From contig NC_060018.1 in the NCBI RefSeq assembly GCF_021134715.1, positions 5,969,501 through 6,033,500 on the forward strand: a stretch of 64,000 bases of DNA. Direction: 5' to 3'. Shown here piece by piece: positions 47,101-60,552 of the stretch. This DNA is from Daphnia pulex (Eukaryota; Arthropoda; Branchiopoda; Diplostraca; Daphniidae). The stretch's first letter is position 1, and every line of letters starts with the position of its first letter. A model generated the notes under the pieces. That model ran no database searches. It was not told where the DNA came from and saw nothing but the letters and a program-made list of their open reading frames with translations. Made by a program: the position numbers and the translations under genes.

Positions 47101-50100
47101 ATGCGCTTCTTCGTTTTTGTCCCCCCTCGATAACAAGAGGAAAAATATTCTTAAAATGCAGCGTTTGTTTTGTCGTCGTCTTCTCTATTTCTTTATCATT
47201 GTTTCTTGCGGCCCAGTGGCCATTTTTGTCAGTTGCGTCCTGAAAAAATCCATTATCTGTTGTGTGCGTAGTAGCAAAGCAAAGCAAAAAAAAGTAAAAT
47301 TTAATAGGAAAGTTCCGAGGATTCTTCCCTCTCCCGTTCCCCCGCCAGATTAATTTGTCATCCACACCCTCCTCCCCCTCAAGAAATTGAAGAAAAAAAG
47401 GTGATAATTCGTCCAGTGAAGAAAAAAGCCTTCCCTTTCATCATCCTTGGTGTTAGAAATTATTTTTTTTTGTATTATCATAATGATTTTTCTTCTTTTC
47501 TTTTTCGGGACTGGCCTGCTCTGTCTACCCGCATCAGATTTTGACAAGTCACCGGATAATTCCAGTAGTAATTCTTGTATGGCTCCTGTTCTCCTTTCTT
47601 TAAATCTCCCTTGTTTTGCGCGCCGTTTAAACATTTTTTTTGTAATTTTTTTTTCTTTGATAATTATTAATATATATTTTTTTTAATGGCAAACCCCCTT
47701 AGGAAAGTGGGCGGGTGTGGGATTCTGTCCAGTCGATTCTCTTGCTTGATTTTTTAAAAATAAAAATATTAGAAAATATCTAATAGTAAATCCACATTTC
47801 CACGAATCGATACGCCGCTTCTCCCGTGTCCCCCTTTCTTTCGTTCAAAATTAACAAAAATTCAGTAAATAAGAAACTTAGCAGATTGCACACACACGGG
47901 TTTCGTCAGTTCCGAAACAAAAAGTTAGCATTGAACGCGTCAGACAAGATTGTGTAGCCAAAAAGTGCCTTTTTTTTCCTCGACTCATTCAAGACGGTCT
48001 CAAATTCTATCGTTCCCATCTCTCTCTCCTATCCCACTCTCTGAAAAAAAGAAATCGAGAGACATTTTGGATGACGAGAAGAAGAAAAAACAAATCAACC
48101 AACAAAAAATCATCTTTCATCGCAGAATAAAAGCAAAAAAACCACGTATTGCCTGGCTTTATATCAGTCAACTGTAGCTATTCAAGATCTTCGACAGCGA
48201 AACGAAAAAAAAGTGAAACAAAAAATCAGACGTGTAATAATTGACTCGACACCTCCAAAAAATTCATTTGTGATTTTCATTCTCTTTCTATCTGTCTGTC
48301 TACCAAAATCGTCTTATCAGCTCCTCTCTCTCTTTATCTCTCCCTGAAATTTACCGGGACGAATGCGTGCAGACAATGTCCGTTATTCTCTCCACCACTA
48401 TACACACATTACACACATATTTAGTAGATCTCTGCGCACCAGTTCTATTTACTATTTACACTATTTACGTTATTTTTTTTTCTTTCTTTTTTTTTAATTT
48501 GGCTTTATTGATTATCTTAGATTTGAAGCCGATCAGCAGAATTAACTTCGTATCCTTTGGGCAGCTTTCTTTTCTCTCCCTACCTTTACCTCTCCTCCCT
48601 TTTACCCTCCCGTCTGTATTTTGGTTTGGACTTGAAGAAAAATTTGAGATTTTTTTCCTAATTATTATTTTTTTCCCCCTCGTCCTCCTTTGCTTGTGTT
48701 GTAATAGCCATTTTCTTTTGTTTTTCTCCATCTATTCATAAGAATAAATGACCTTGATGAGACCTTTGATTGAGGTGCCCCAGTGCCTTTTTTTGTTGAT
48801 TTATATCCTAAAAGTCAAAGAAAAACCGAAGCAAAGGAGAAAGCAGCACCCCTGGCGAAGAGGTGATTTTCAGTCGGTCCCAAACTCGACACCCGGTTGT
48901 CGTTTGTAACACACAAGCAAAAGCGAGCGTTTGGAGAGTCTAGGAAGAGGGAGAAACAGCTCCAGTTACGATGCAAGCCGTAGTAGACGAATGAAATACC
49001 CTGAACTAACACACGAGTCGAAAACATCCTCCTATCCACTCACGAACTTTTCAATCCAATCCGCATCACTCGAGCCAACTTGGAACGAAAGTTGGTTGAC
49101 GTGGCCTCCACACCGTTGGATCTCGATGCAAAAAGAATGAACTTTTGATGCAGGCAAACTGACTCGTCACCCTAATCTTATCTGTTGATTCGACAAGAAC
49201 ATATGACTCGTGATTTTACAATGATTTGAGGAATTTCCAATTGATTATTTTGAATTATTTGTCTGAATTTGAATTGAAAGAATTTGGAAACACAACCACT
49301 GCCATGCAATTTACATCATTTTCAAAATTTTATTCTTTTGGAGGCAGCTTAACACACATCCCCCACTCGCATTATCAATCTACCTGTCCGTCTGATCGTC
49401 AGCTGATGTTTTTTTGGGTTTTTTTTTTAAATTTTCTAACGGAACTTGCGTACCTCCGATCATGAGGTTGTGATTTGAAAATCTTGAAATAATTAATGAA
49501 AGGCAATCCGCATCTGTCTGGAAGGGGAGGGAAATTATGTACAAGGGAGTTGTCTGAGAAAATGACGTCGGCCAACTCCTCGCCGTCAATCATCAGCTCT
49601 TCCCTGCATGCCAAAAATTTTGTGAGAAAAAGGAATACAAATGAATCCCTCCTCGGCGATTGACAGTTTGCGCGAGAGATCTGACTCACTTGTTTGTTTG
49701 TTTTTTTGTTTTTTTTTTTGCTTTTCTTTAATGAAAACTCCTCTCTCATTGGTCGTTTTTGAATGTTTTTTGTAAACAGGATATACAGTTTAGCGATGCC
49801 TAGTCACGATGACTAAAACATTGGCCAAAAAGAATCATAAATCAATCAATAGACAAAACGGAAATTTCTTCAATCGGCGCGCGCTTTTCTTTTCTTTTTG
49901 ATTTGTTTGAATTTTCCCGATCGCAAACAACTCAATTTCTGACATATCCTCCTACCAAAATATCCTCCACACGAGCCAATCATTCACACAAACAAGCAAG
50001 ACAAAAAAAAAAAGGAAAAATCTGGGAAGAGAAAAAACATAACAAAAAGGAAAGAAATGCGTTGGACTAACGATCGCTGAAGAAAAATCCCTTTTTTATT

Positions 50101-51500
50101 ATTATTTTTTTCCTTTTTAAGGGGCTTATTAAAAACAAAATATACTTTCCAGAGACCAGGCTACAAATGTTTGAAGTGATTTTGCATTATTGATGGATCA
50201 AACCCAAGCCATCAGAGCCATGCGTTCCTTTCATCTTCCTGTCGTTTGTAAAGAAAAAAAAAGAAGAAAAATACCAAAGGTTGTTTTTGTAAAACTTGAA
50301 ACGTTTTGTCAAACTGGGATCGGGGAAAGAGACGATCTTCTTTTCGAGCCTTTTCTGCCTTTCTCGTAGAGAGCGACTTTTTATTTGACTATTTTCATCA
50401 TTTTTTTTTTTTAATAAATTCATGGAAATCAACAAATCCCGAAACATTTGAGAAAAAAAAGGAAACAAATTTTTTCACATTTGTGGAATACTTTCTTCTA
50501 CTCCCGATCGCACACGAGTATCACATTCTCTGTTGCCCTCTTCCGAATCGGATTACCGGTAGTGATTTCATTTGAAGAAGAAAAAAGGAAAGGATTTAAT
50601 AATAAAAAAAAAAACGTATTTGCTTTTTTAAAAAAGCAAACAGACGAAGACTAAAAAAAAACAAAAGAATCAATTTTCCGAATCGATGGGACATCCCGTA
50701 CTTGATGATGCTATGTATGCCACTCTAAAAAATCTGTCACGTATCTTTGTCTTGACTTGTCTGTGTAACTCTCTGTAGCCTCTACTCGATATATTTCTGG
50801 TTTAGCCTAAACAAAAATAGCTCCTGTTTTTTTTTTTTTTTTCATTTAATCTGCTCATCAAAACGGGGGGAGGGAAACGTTCGTGTGTGTTTTCTATCAG
50901 GTTTTTTGTTTTTTCGTTCTGGCTGAGAAAGGGGGAAAATGTTCCAAAGACGTTGCTTTCCCCATTCAAAAAAACACACTTTCTATTTAAACGTCGATGA
51001 TATCTATAGCGCCTCGCTCGAATATAATGTCATAAAGTGGGAAACAAAAGCAATTTCCCTGATTCTGTTTGTTTTGACTTGATTTGACTTACGCACGCTG
51101 CTTAGCCAAGATAAAAGAATTTCGTCAACTCACCCACCACCCCAAAAAAAAACATGTGCGTTGATGAATTTCCAGACGTGTTGAGTGTGCCCCCCTATAC
51201 TGATCCTTGGTGATTTATCATGCAGGTTTTTTTTTTCAAAATAATTTTTTGTTTTTCTTTATTCTATTATTGAGGCGTCGATCTGTTAGTTGAGTTTGTC
51301 GCCATTGCTTCACGGTCCTTTGAAAGAAATTAGTTCTTTTCTTTAGGGGGATTTAATTAGTAAGTGATGATTATCGTTATATAGGGACTATTGGCTGTTT
51401 TGTAAACCACCTTCTCTCCCACCTCCTCCCACCCCCAGATGAAAACGGAACAATCCCGCCCACGAAGCCACGATTCATTATAAAAAAAAACCTATTCGTC

Positions 51501-51540
51501 TGTCTGTGTGTGTGTGCGTGTTATGTGTGTGTGTGTGTGT
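51501..51540 (+). repeat. TG/GT microsatellite
   Basis: Interrupted (TG)n of about 40 bp (TGTCTGTG units, then TGTGTGTG). A (TC)n run of 12-14 bp follows near 51577. Confidence 0.8.
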
Positions 51541-52056
51541 ATTAAACACACCGCCACGCCACATGCTTTATATAACTCTCTCTCTCTCTCATTATATCCG
51601 ATGATTCAAAGAGGACAACATGCTGCAAAAAAATTCTAATCGCCTGTGTCTGTTTTTAATTCTATGCGTGTGACGTTATATTCATTTTGTTTTCTGAAAA
51701 TTCAGTGAATCATATATGAGTCTATCTATATATTTACGTGCCGCGGGTGTAGGGTCATAAAAGCTTTAGTAAATTTTTTTTTAGACTCACTTTTGTCCCG
51801 AGTGTTCAATATCCGTGTGTTTTCCGCGCCTACCCTCCCAATTATTGTCTCTTCAACTGACGTTGGTATAAACAAAAACTGTTACTGGACTGAAGAAGAG
51901 AAAAACAAAAAATGTTCTGTTTGTGTTAGTCCCCCCCAAAATTATAAACGGGCAAAAATGGGGCAAGTGTCTTAAAAAGAAAAGGGTGAGAAAAAAAAGC
52001 ATAATAACCTAGTGTTCCGTCGGTCTGGTCGTCTTCGCAGTTATATCCCCCCCACG

Positions 52057-52079
52057 TTATTATTATTATTATTATTATT
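52057..52079 (+). repeat. (TTA)n microsatellite
   Basis: About eight perfect TTA units directly after a C-run, within the non-coding region downstream of gawky. Confidence 0.85.
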
Positions 52080-53546
52080 TTTCGATTGATAACCTATCTT
52101 ATAATTATTATCATATATTTACACTGCTTTATGTGGCCATTTTTCGATAAAACCAAACGACAAAACAAAAAAAACTGGGACAGCCTATCGATTGATAAAC
52201 TGTGAAGTCATCAGACATGTTGACTAAATGTGAATTACATCAGAAAAGAATGGCCATTTCTTGACTGTGTGTCTGCGTGTGTGTGATGTCAGAAAAAGGA
52301 AAAAAACAAAACAAAAACACAGAGCCCTCTTGTCTCTCAATTCCTTCTCGAGAAACCCTCGAAATGGATTTTTCATGATGATGAATTTCTAAATTGCTGA
52401 ATGAGATAACAATTTGAAATGTTTTCACGTGTCCGTGTGTGTATTACCCCCCCTCAAATCCCCCCACTCGTGATGTTGATGTTTTAATTGCTCCCCACTT
52501 GTTTTCTTCACTCCTCTTTCTCTCTCTCGACCTATAACAAGAGACGCAATCGAAAGGCTACCGGAGTCGGTTTCAGGTTTTAATCAAATAGTGTCGTGTT
52601 GTTGTCTAAAAAGTTACAAAAAGAAAAAAATGTCGATAGGTTTTCCTTCCCTCTTTTCCAGAAAACAAAACAAAACAAAAAAAATATTAAAAAGAGAAAA
52701 AAAAAAAGAAAAAAATATGACGTGAGTTGATCACGAAACAACACTCCGGTACATTAGAGAGAGGTGATTATATTTGCCGTGTTGTCAATGTGATTTGCAT
52801 TGGAAAATCCGAAAATAAGAAGAAGAAGGGCGTGAGATGTCAAACAAAAAAGGGGAAAATTAAACAAAACAAGATAGTTCAACCTGAATCCTGGTCGCCT
52901 TACACGCCACACACTCCTTGTTTTCTAAACTATATCTCTTTTATCAGTGGTCAAAAGTTTTGTCATTGAGTAGAAAGCGTCCAGTTTGATATATAGAGAA
53001 AGGCTGCAAAACAAAAATTGGATTTTCAAAAACAAAAAAGAATTTGGAAACAAAATTCGATGGAAGAAGATAAAAGAGGGAAAACAACAAAAAAATCATC
53101 CAACAAAAATTACAGAAAATTACAAAAAAAAAAAATCAATAAAACATATGTCGATCCCGTGTTTCTGTTTCTCTCTGCAATGATGCGTGTTTGATTTTAG
53201 AATATACTAGACATGTGGTTAGTGGAAAAAAAAATTCCATCCGTGTTGTGTTGATTTATTTCGCCCATCATCGCACTTCATTTTCATCAGAGTTATCACA
53301 CACATTTTTTCACGGCTTTGTATATGATATATAAATAATATGAGTACAGCAGCGTGTCGACATTGATTTTTTTTTTTTTAGAATTACCCAAAAAACACGT
53401 AATAAAATTTAAAATGATTTGTTTGCCAAAAAAATAAATAAGGGGAAGAATGTTGTGTCATTTTTTCTTCGGTGTGTGAACGGTCGATGCATTTCCCACC
53501 TATCCGATTGATTAATTCACTCCCGTTTTTATTTTTTTAAATTTCC

Positions 53547-56500
53547 TCACTGAATGACGCATCTGAGGGATCGGGATCTGGCTGACGGCGCGTTTGACGA
53601 GGTCGTATTGGGTTGCCTCTGTGAAGTCTTTTTCTTCATAATCATCAGATCGGTATCTACAGGGCGGGGATGAAGACATTAAAGGTTATGTATATACACA
53701 CGTCCGACATTCGATCACGCTTTAAAAGTTATGGCGCAGTGAAAAGGTCTATATCAGTTACGTACGGAGTGAGGGTCGTCGAACGTTGAGGGCCACAACA
53801 CCGTAGGCGTCGCTCATTCGTCTTCGGATGGATAGCCCGTGAAAGCGACGTGATCCGCCCTTCTTCTTACTCTGCTGCGCCATTGGCGACGACGACGTTA
53901 GCATGGGCGGCATGGGCACGCTACCCGACGAACCCAGGAGCTGGGGGTGCGATGCGCCCATCGTGCAGAATGTCAAGGAAGGAAGGAACCAATTAAATAA
54001 GACGGAAATCAATCTCCTGTTGGCTTGCTTGCCGTATCCCACGAAATGGCTTATCGTAGTCTATTGCAGTTAGTTTGACAAGACAAGACAGGCGACCGAC
54101 ATTTCCACTTGAATTTCCTGACTCCTAAATTGAGTAGGTAGTACCTGAGCGGGTAAAAGTCTTCGATGAGAGTTGGGAGCCATTTCAGGTGGAAGATCAG
54201 CCAATTGGAAAAGTTGGCGGAACAGTTCGTCGATATTCCAATTCTTTTTGGCTGACGTCTCGACAAATCCGCAGCCAGCGAAACCAGAACACAATATGGC
54301 CGACTCATCCGCCGTCACCGTTCTACACAGCACATCCGGTAGAGAAAATGATCGACAACCACGAAAAACTGATGAAAGCTATATCTACAGGCTATATCGA
54401 CGTTACGGTACCTCATTTCTCGATCGCATTTGTTTCCGGCAATGATCATGGGGACAAGATTGGGCGTGTTTGTCTTTTTGCTTCCACGAAACGATTGCTG
54501 AGTGGTCGTTTGTCGACCTCCAATGTGACATTTGGTTTCGATGATCTGCGATCGTAGACGGGCAACTTCTTCGAACGACTCGCGACTGTCAACGCTGAAG
54601 ACCAAAAGGAACAGGTCGCCTAGGTAACAAACGAGAAAACATACATGATAAATACAGCCTAGTTTCCTTGACGTCCACTGTTTCCAACTCGCTCAAAGTA
54701 ACGAAAGACAGGACGGTCTTGTTGTATGTTCCGTCTGACAGCAATTATCTGCAGGTTTCGTGCAAATTTTTTTTTTCTTATCTATTCATCATGAGGTTAT
54801 TAGATACTAAAATAATCCCGAACCGTTTAGCGGATGTCGAGCGTGGGTGAATTAAACAACCACTTTTATCGTTTTTGAGTGGTTTGGATTTGGAGGGAGG
54901 AGAGGAGGTCGATTTAAAAAAATTTCAATCGATATCTTATTCTTAAGATGGCTAATTAGATATTTAGATATTCGAAAATTAGTGTCGTCTGCTTTTTTTT
55001 GTTTCGAATAAAGACCAAGTTTAATTTTACAAATTGGAAACGTACGTGACTGCACGAAAAGATAGAGTTGGCTTAAGAAATAAAAGCAAACACAATGTGC
55101 GTCGTCGTGTGAACTCTGTTGATGCTCTCCACTCCATGCTGTTTGGCAAGTAAATAAAACTAAGACTACAAATGCGTATGATTGTGGGAGCTTAAATCGG
55201 GCTTAAATAAAAGAGATCCAAATGTGTGAAATGTTAGTTCCTGACTATCATTTTATCATGTTAGCCCCCTGTTGATGCTTGACTGTTTGTTTGTATTTGG
55301 TAACCTCTTACTTTGTGCAGATTTGAGACCACAGCAAGCCAATAACGTAACAACAAGTTATGCAAGTTCTGCTTGACCACAGCAACAATCTCAGTCTCAT
55401 CATCGCTTGGGTAATGATTTTCATTACTTTTATTAACCTGTGACCTGCTGGGTATTTTAAAGATACACATAAACCTTAATTTCTCTTGTTTACCCTCTAT
55501 TATCTAATTTTCAACTTTTATTTACTTGTTGTTTCTACAAATATTTATCTTTTTTATTAGATAAACAGCATCCTGTAATTTGGAAAAACCACCGATGGAG
55601 AACCCTTTCTTTAAATCTCCTCTGTCCTCGTGTATTCTCAAGTGAGTGTGCCGTGAGTGTATTCACGGGGACCTTTCCTATCCCGCCTTGTGGATTCAAC
55701 TTTTTCTGCGGACGGATATACTTTTGGATGCCTGGCCGTATTTCCCAGGCATAAAGGTAGGAGTAATCTGTCTCTATTCTTCCTTTTTGACTATTTCTTG
55801 ACTTTGGTTATAAATAGTTCGAGAGTACGGAGTACTACGATTATTCCTGAGCTAGACGGTTGACTAGAACGGTTTTTTCTTGCCGTTTTTGTTTACTCAA
55901 CCAATGCAAGTGGTTATTCATTTGAAGAACGCATGTAGATCAGGCCCGTTTTGTACCTCACAACTTTCTCGTCATCTACAACCGGTCAATTTTTGCAGTT
56001 GATTCTCTAATCAAAGTTAACATGGAGTGACGTAAAAGTAGGTCGGTGTTGTTCTTATCGAGGGGATTTTGCCTTGTGTGACTAATTACCAACTATAAAT
56101 TCAAAACAGAGCCGTTCAGGTCTAAACTTTGAGCCAACTATAATGAGGAAGATGAAGCGCTCGTCAAATATATGCAGAAATGGGTTAAGAAATAAAGCGA
56201 CGCGCAAGACGAGAAAATAGGAAAATAAAATGCCGACATTTATCTAGTAGTAGTACCAAGTACCTACTCTTTTTTTCACCTTATTTACGTGCCGTACTCC
56301 AGCATCCAGCAACTACGAGCAGAACCCAACAATAACGGTAACCGGATCCCGGGCCGGTCTCTGCTTTTTTTAATTAGATCGGCTTTGTTTCGTTATGTTC
56401 GCTTTTTCATACTATAGCGGGACACGATGTGAACGCCGTACATCCACGCTATAAGTGCTCTCCCTCCAGAAGAAGAGCCGTTGCTCTATATAGCTAGATG

Positions 56501-58873
56501 GGTATAATGAGGTTCTTTTTTTTCTCCTCTTTCTCCTACCAGCGTGAGCTAACCGTCACAATAATGCTATTAAATATAGCCCGCTGGTAAATACACGAGG
56601 GATTTTTCTTTTTTTTCGCTTTAACAGAGTCGTTGGATTTCATGCGACTTGTACAGTAGAAATACGCGACAGTTTACAAGTTGACGACCTTTAGCAGCTG
56701 ATTAAATTCTCCAATTTTTTTTTCTTTTTCTCTCTTTTCATCTTTTCTTATTTGTGATTTTATTAATAGTTTTGTGAGATTTTTTGCCCTCCATTCCTGA
56801 ATCCTGACGTTGTTTTTTTTTTCTTCTTCTTCTAAATCCTTTTTGTTGTAATTGCTAATTGGAGTGTGACAGAAAAAGGCTGGCGGTCTTGTGGCAATTA
56901 AAGATCTGTACAGACTTAGTTCTACTCGCTGACTATACAGCGGGGGCTTCGTTGACAACAAAGAGATTGAGACGACGGAAGAAGGAAGGAAGGAAGGAGC
57001 GTACGACGAAGGGATCCGACGTTTTAATCATCCGGCTTTGTCAGAAAACGAAGTCTCAGAGGGAGAAGAGAGTCGAGTTTTCAAAGACCCGTGATCTTTT
57101 TTCTATCCCGTTCTTCTTTCTTGAACCCCTACAAAGTTTATCCATTAAATGTCCTTCCGTTCCCAGCGACTAGGATAGGGCGTGAACTGAGAGAGCGGAC
57201 AGTGGATTTTCTTGTCGCGATATAATAATCTGATGCAATAGCAACGTAAATTCGCCGTGACATCAATGTCAAAAGTTGGGAGACAGCGCTATTCTTCTAT
57301 GCCGACAGCCCTCATGCTTTGCCTATTTTTTTATTTTCTATACTTAGCAGGTTAACCTTTTTCTGATCCTGATTTGACTGAAATAGCTTCAAACCTTTCC
57401 TTCTGCAGATACTCGTTAGTCTATCTCTTTCATCTTGAAGATTGCAAAGTTCGGTAGTAGCAGATAAACTAACTATTCAAACGCCGAAATGAAAAAAAAG
57501 AAAGTCTATCATCATGCTAGAGATATAAAAGAAACTGATTTGATTCGACTGTGTGTCACAAGACGGGGTTGGGAGCTAGTCTAGCGGTCCGGATACGAAG
57601 AAGAGCCTGACAGTGGTTCATTAGGGAACTATATATGCTATGGTACATGTAAGACTTTGACGATCTCTCCCTTATTATTGCTATAGCTCTCTATAAGTAT
57701 AGCTATACTAGATCATCTGTGGAGCCCTTTTTTCATTTTGAAGAATCATTTTCTCGATCGCTTATTGCGTTGACTGGGACTTTACGAAATTTTCAGTCCG
57801 CGATTGATTTCGTCAATTGATCTCGTCTCCGCTCAGCTATTATTACATGCGACGACGCTGCTGATACAGTTCTTTTTTAGTTTTTACCCCCTTGGCTATA
57901 TACACTGCATCAACATCCGTTTGATGACGAATTATTTCTGTCTATTCGATGGAGTGAGCGAAAAAAAGGGGGAGAATCGCGGGAGCTCGTTGAAAACGAA
58001 TGTAGGAAAAGAATGAATCAATACCATTTGACTTGATTGGACGTTGCCTAGCGATAGGCGACAAGGCACCAACGGAAACATTTCTGAAATTGGATGTCGA
58101 AGAGACAGAGGGTGAAGAAGAAGAGAGGTTTCGATAATAAAAAGGTCGGATTTACTTCAGGGATTGGTCGAACTCGATGGGGGGGGGGGAGAGTGGGGAT
58201 CAATTTTGGCCATGAATAACTTGAAGGTTTCATCCGACTGTCTCTCCTCTTGCCTTTTACAAGTTTGATATTCCCTTTATCGTGATCGTGAGATTTAAAA
58301 ATACGTGGAAGATGTCTTACCTGTGATGAAGGATAGCCGCTGCATGGCTGGGAAAGGACTATAGATCCAATAAAAAAAGAGGAAATAAAATTGTTTCAGT
58401 CCAAAATGCATTTATGATTTTAAAAAAAGAAAAAGGAAATAAAAATTGGATTTTGTCACAAACTGGTTGCCGCTGGTATCCAAAATGTCAAGTTGGTAAA
58501 CTTCGCCTCGAATGCGGTACACTTTACGGTAGAAGTTCTCGATGGTCGGCGTGTAGGAATCGCTAAATTTGTTATTCAAAAACCTGGCGAAAAGACGTCG
58601 CCAATTGAATACCAAGTAGATGTCGATTTTGAACCCCAAGCAATTTGCAAGCAAGGCGGCCCATTGGCTGGATATTTTATGCAAATGCTTAACCATGTAC
58701 AAACATAAAAAAAATCCCACTCACCTAGCCACCAGGGACGACTTTCCGGATCGAGCGGAACCCAAAACGACTAGGCGCTGGCAATTCTGAAGTGAGGCCG
58801 TTTGCAACAGGTCCTCGACCGGGGCGACGTTTGCGCTGCTACTTTCCGCGGGTTCGATAACCGAATCCGCCAT
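53547..58873 (-). CDS. Dexras/RASD-type Ras-like GTPase with CAAX tail
   Basis: Membrane-anchored Ras-like GTPase; vertebrate RASD1/RASD2 (Dexras1, Rhes) modulate G-protein and cAMP signalling. Seven exons: 58873-58725, 58583-58464, 58358-58321, 54619-54412, 54322-54145, 53940-53766, 53656-53547; 325 aa. Seen: P-loop GSARSGKS (38-45), YTPTIENFYRKVY (effector loop), GEVYQLDILDTSGNHPFP (the RASD hallmark), GNKCD and ETSAKKN. The long C-terminal extension (about residues 215-325) has DAYGVVALNVRRPSLHTDLM, colinear with vertebrate RASD, and ends in CVIQ, a farnesylation-type CAAX box. Donor 53766 was chosen because it keeps both the HTDLM match and the CAAX frame. A 3.7 kb intron splits the GTPase domain. 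Vertebrate RASD genes have few introns, so this split is a derived or ancestral difference. Confidence 0.93.
54620..58320 (-). other. 3.7 kb intron 3 of the RASD-like gene
   Basis: Much longer than nearly all introns in this window (58-90 nt). It holds T-rich tracts, a GGAA repeat (56978-56998) and TATA-like motifs but no recognisable gene on either strand. It may carry enhancers or alternative first exons. Confidence 0.6.
56978..56998 (+). repeat. (GGAA)n microsatellite
   Basis: About five GGAA units inside the large intron of the RASD-like gene. Confidence 0.75.
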
Positions 58874-59182
58874 TTTTGTTTCAATCTAAAACAAAAGGCA
58901 ATTCAATTAGCAATCGCACGTAGCTATACAAATCATGACGGAATCAAGGCTTATGTATGGGCGTTTCGTTCTTAATACCTGTTGGAGGGGGTCAACCGAT
59001 ATCCCGGCTCTTAATTGTTTCCTCAGATCAAACCAACTTTTAGATATTGGAAATCGATGAACAAAAGATAAAAGGAGACTACATAAAAATGCTATCAGAG
59101 GTTACGTGTGTAAAAGGGTACGGGGTGCCAATCGAATGGCAAGGTAGAAATGCAACTAACATTTCCCAGTGTCAGGAGTCCA

Positions 59183-59191
59183 ATATATATA
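59183..59191 (-). promoter_or_regulatory. TATA box candidate for the RASD-like gene
   Basis: An ATATATATA run about 310 bp before the RASD-like ATG would place transcription start near 59155 on the minus strand, leaving a leader of about 280 nt. The element is symmetrical, so direction is inferred from the gene. Confidence 0.35.
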
Positions 59192-60544
59192 GGGGCTCTG
59201 CTTTTGTTGTCACGCGCACGTTCCGTCCTCCTCTCTGCCCTTGTAGAGTGTATAGACGCCCGGCGCAGACGTCATATTATAGTCGTCTGAATCTTGTGTG
59301 CATCTTCTTCCTTATCTTCTTCTTTTTTGGGGAAAAAAATGAGGAAGGAAAGAGGAAAGATTAGGGATCATTTATTTTCTCTTTTGGGACCGATTCTTTG
59401 GTTCCGACTTCCGAGCGTGGGACGGACTACACGTATAGCATTTAACAAATGAGCCATTGCAATGATTGCCTTAGTCTGCTGCCCACTATAGAGCCTAAAA
59501 ATAGACCAACCCTAGGCTTTATATTGTGACGCTTTTTTCTTCGATGGTGTTTCGTGAGCAATAGCTATTTCAGATAATGCGGCGGAGAATGCACAGATAC
59601 TCAAATGCAATTAGAAACAGATTTGAGTTCGTCATGGTAACGTAGAAACAGTTTGCGATGACGACACAGTTGAGTAGGTTGGAAAACTACGTATTTTTAG
59701 AAACAGCCCTAGTTTGTGATTCAATTGTGTTTATTTGATTGAATGAGCACGACGCGAGTGGAAAGTGCACCTGTAGAATTAAAACAGTGACGTGGATAAA
59801 AGTTTTGACGTATATACGGGTAGCTAATTCAGTAGATAGCTTACGTCTTCTTTTAATATTTAAAAACCCTGGCAAATGCAACTGAATGAATAGGGTTTGC
59901 AGTATCTGGAATGAGAAGCACGCTATTTGGAGATCCAATCATAGAAATTGGATGAAGTGGTTGGACACTTGTGAAAATAATAAAAAAAAAAAAAAAACTA
60001 AACGAGATAGAATGTCCTAGATTCTCCGGCACGAGTTGTCCATTAAGAGCTGGCACTGGAATCTGGATTGAGCATTTGTCCAGACGAGCGTCAAGCTTCT
60101 GCAGAAATCTTGTAATTTATGTAATAATAATTCAACGTGACGGTCACAGCACGTAGGACTGTTTTCCAATATTTCGTGGACGTAGATGTTTGGGCTCCTA
60201 ATTCCTGGTAAATGTCATTAGCAGGTATACCTGCAAGTGTTTGCGACATAATGAGAAACTTGACGATTGATTACATAAACCCCCGCGATAGCCAAGCAAT
60301 TCAATTTTGAACGAATAAACTTAAACGACACAGCTGACAAATCTTTTCAATAACTTAACATCCGGGCGAAGGAGAAGTAAAACGCCAACACCAGTTGATG
60401 AGTACCACCTGGGCGTGGAATCCAGGAAAATTGTGGAATTGTCTCTCTCCTACATTATACAGCTAGTCATCAGTGGATTGCACGGAGCTGCGTGTTGTGT
60501 TGTGGGTTATACCACTTGTGGTTGTCACGCTCTAAACACATGAT

Positions 60545-60552
60545 TGACGTCA
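60545..60552. promoter_or_regulatory. Full palindromic CRE (TGACGTCA)
   Basis: Exact consensus binding site of CREB/ATF proteins, in the shared upstream region, 1.7 kb from the RASD-like start and 2.0 kb from the secreted-protein start. One 8-mer in 64 kb is expected about once by chance, so function is unproven. Confidence 0.3.

Larger units (their letters stand above)
44152..53546. other. 9.4 kb T-rich non-coding region after gawky
   Basis: The largest gene-free stretch, lying between two converging stop codons (gawky and the Ras gene). The plus strand is rich in T-runs of 8-14, C-runs (CCCCTCCC), TG and TC repeats. ORFs are 60-140 codons, low complexity, without domains. AATAAA motifs on the plus strand occur near 48745, 50412, 53138 and 53401; the minus-strand Ras gene has one just after its own stop (near 53530). 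A very long gawky 3'UTR, possibly with alternative polyadenylation, is the simplest reading, but an unrecognised non-coding gene is possible. Confidence 0.45.

Noticed and set aside
44154-50654. Overlapping ORFs in the T-rich region after gawky
   Set aside because: Low-complexity translations of homopolymer tracts; no agreement between splice sites and frame.
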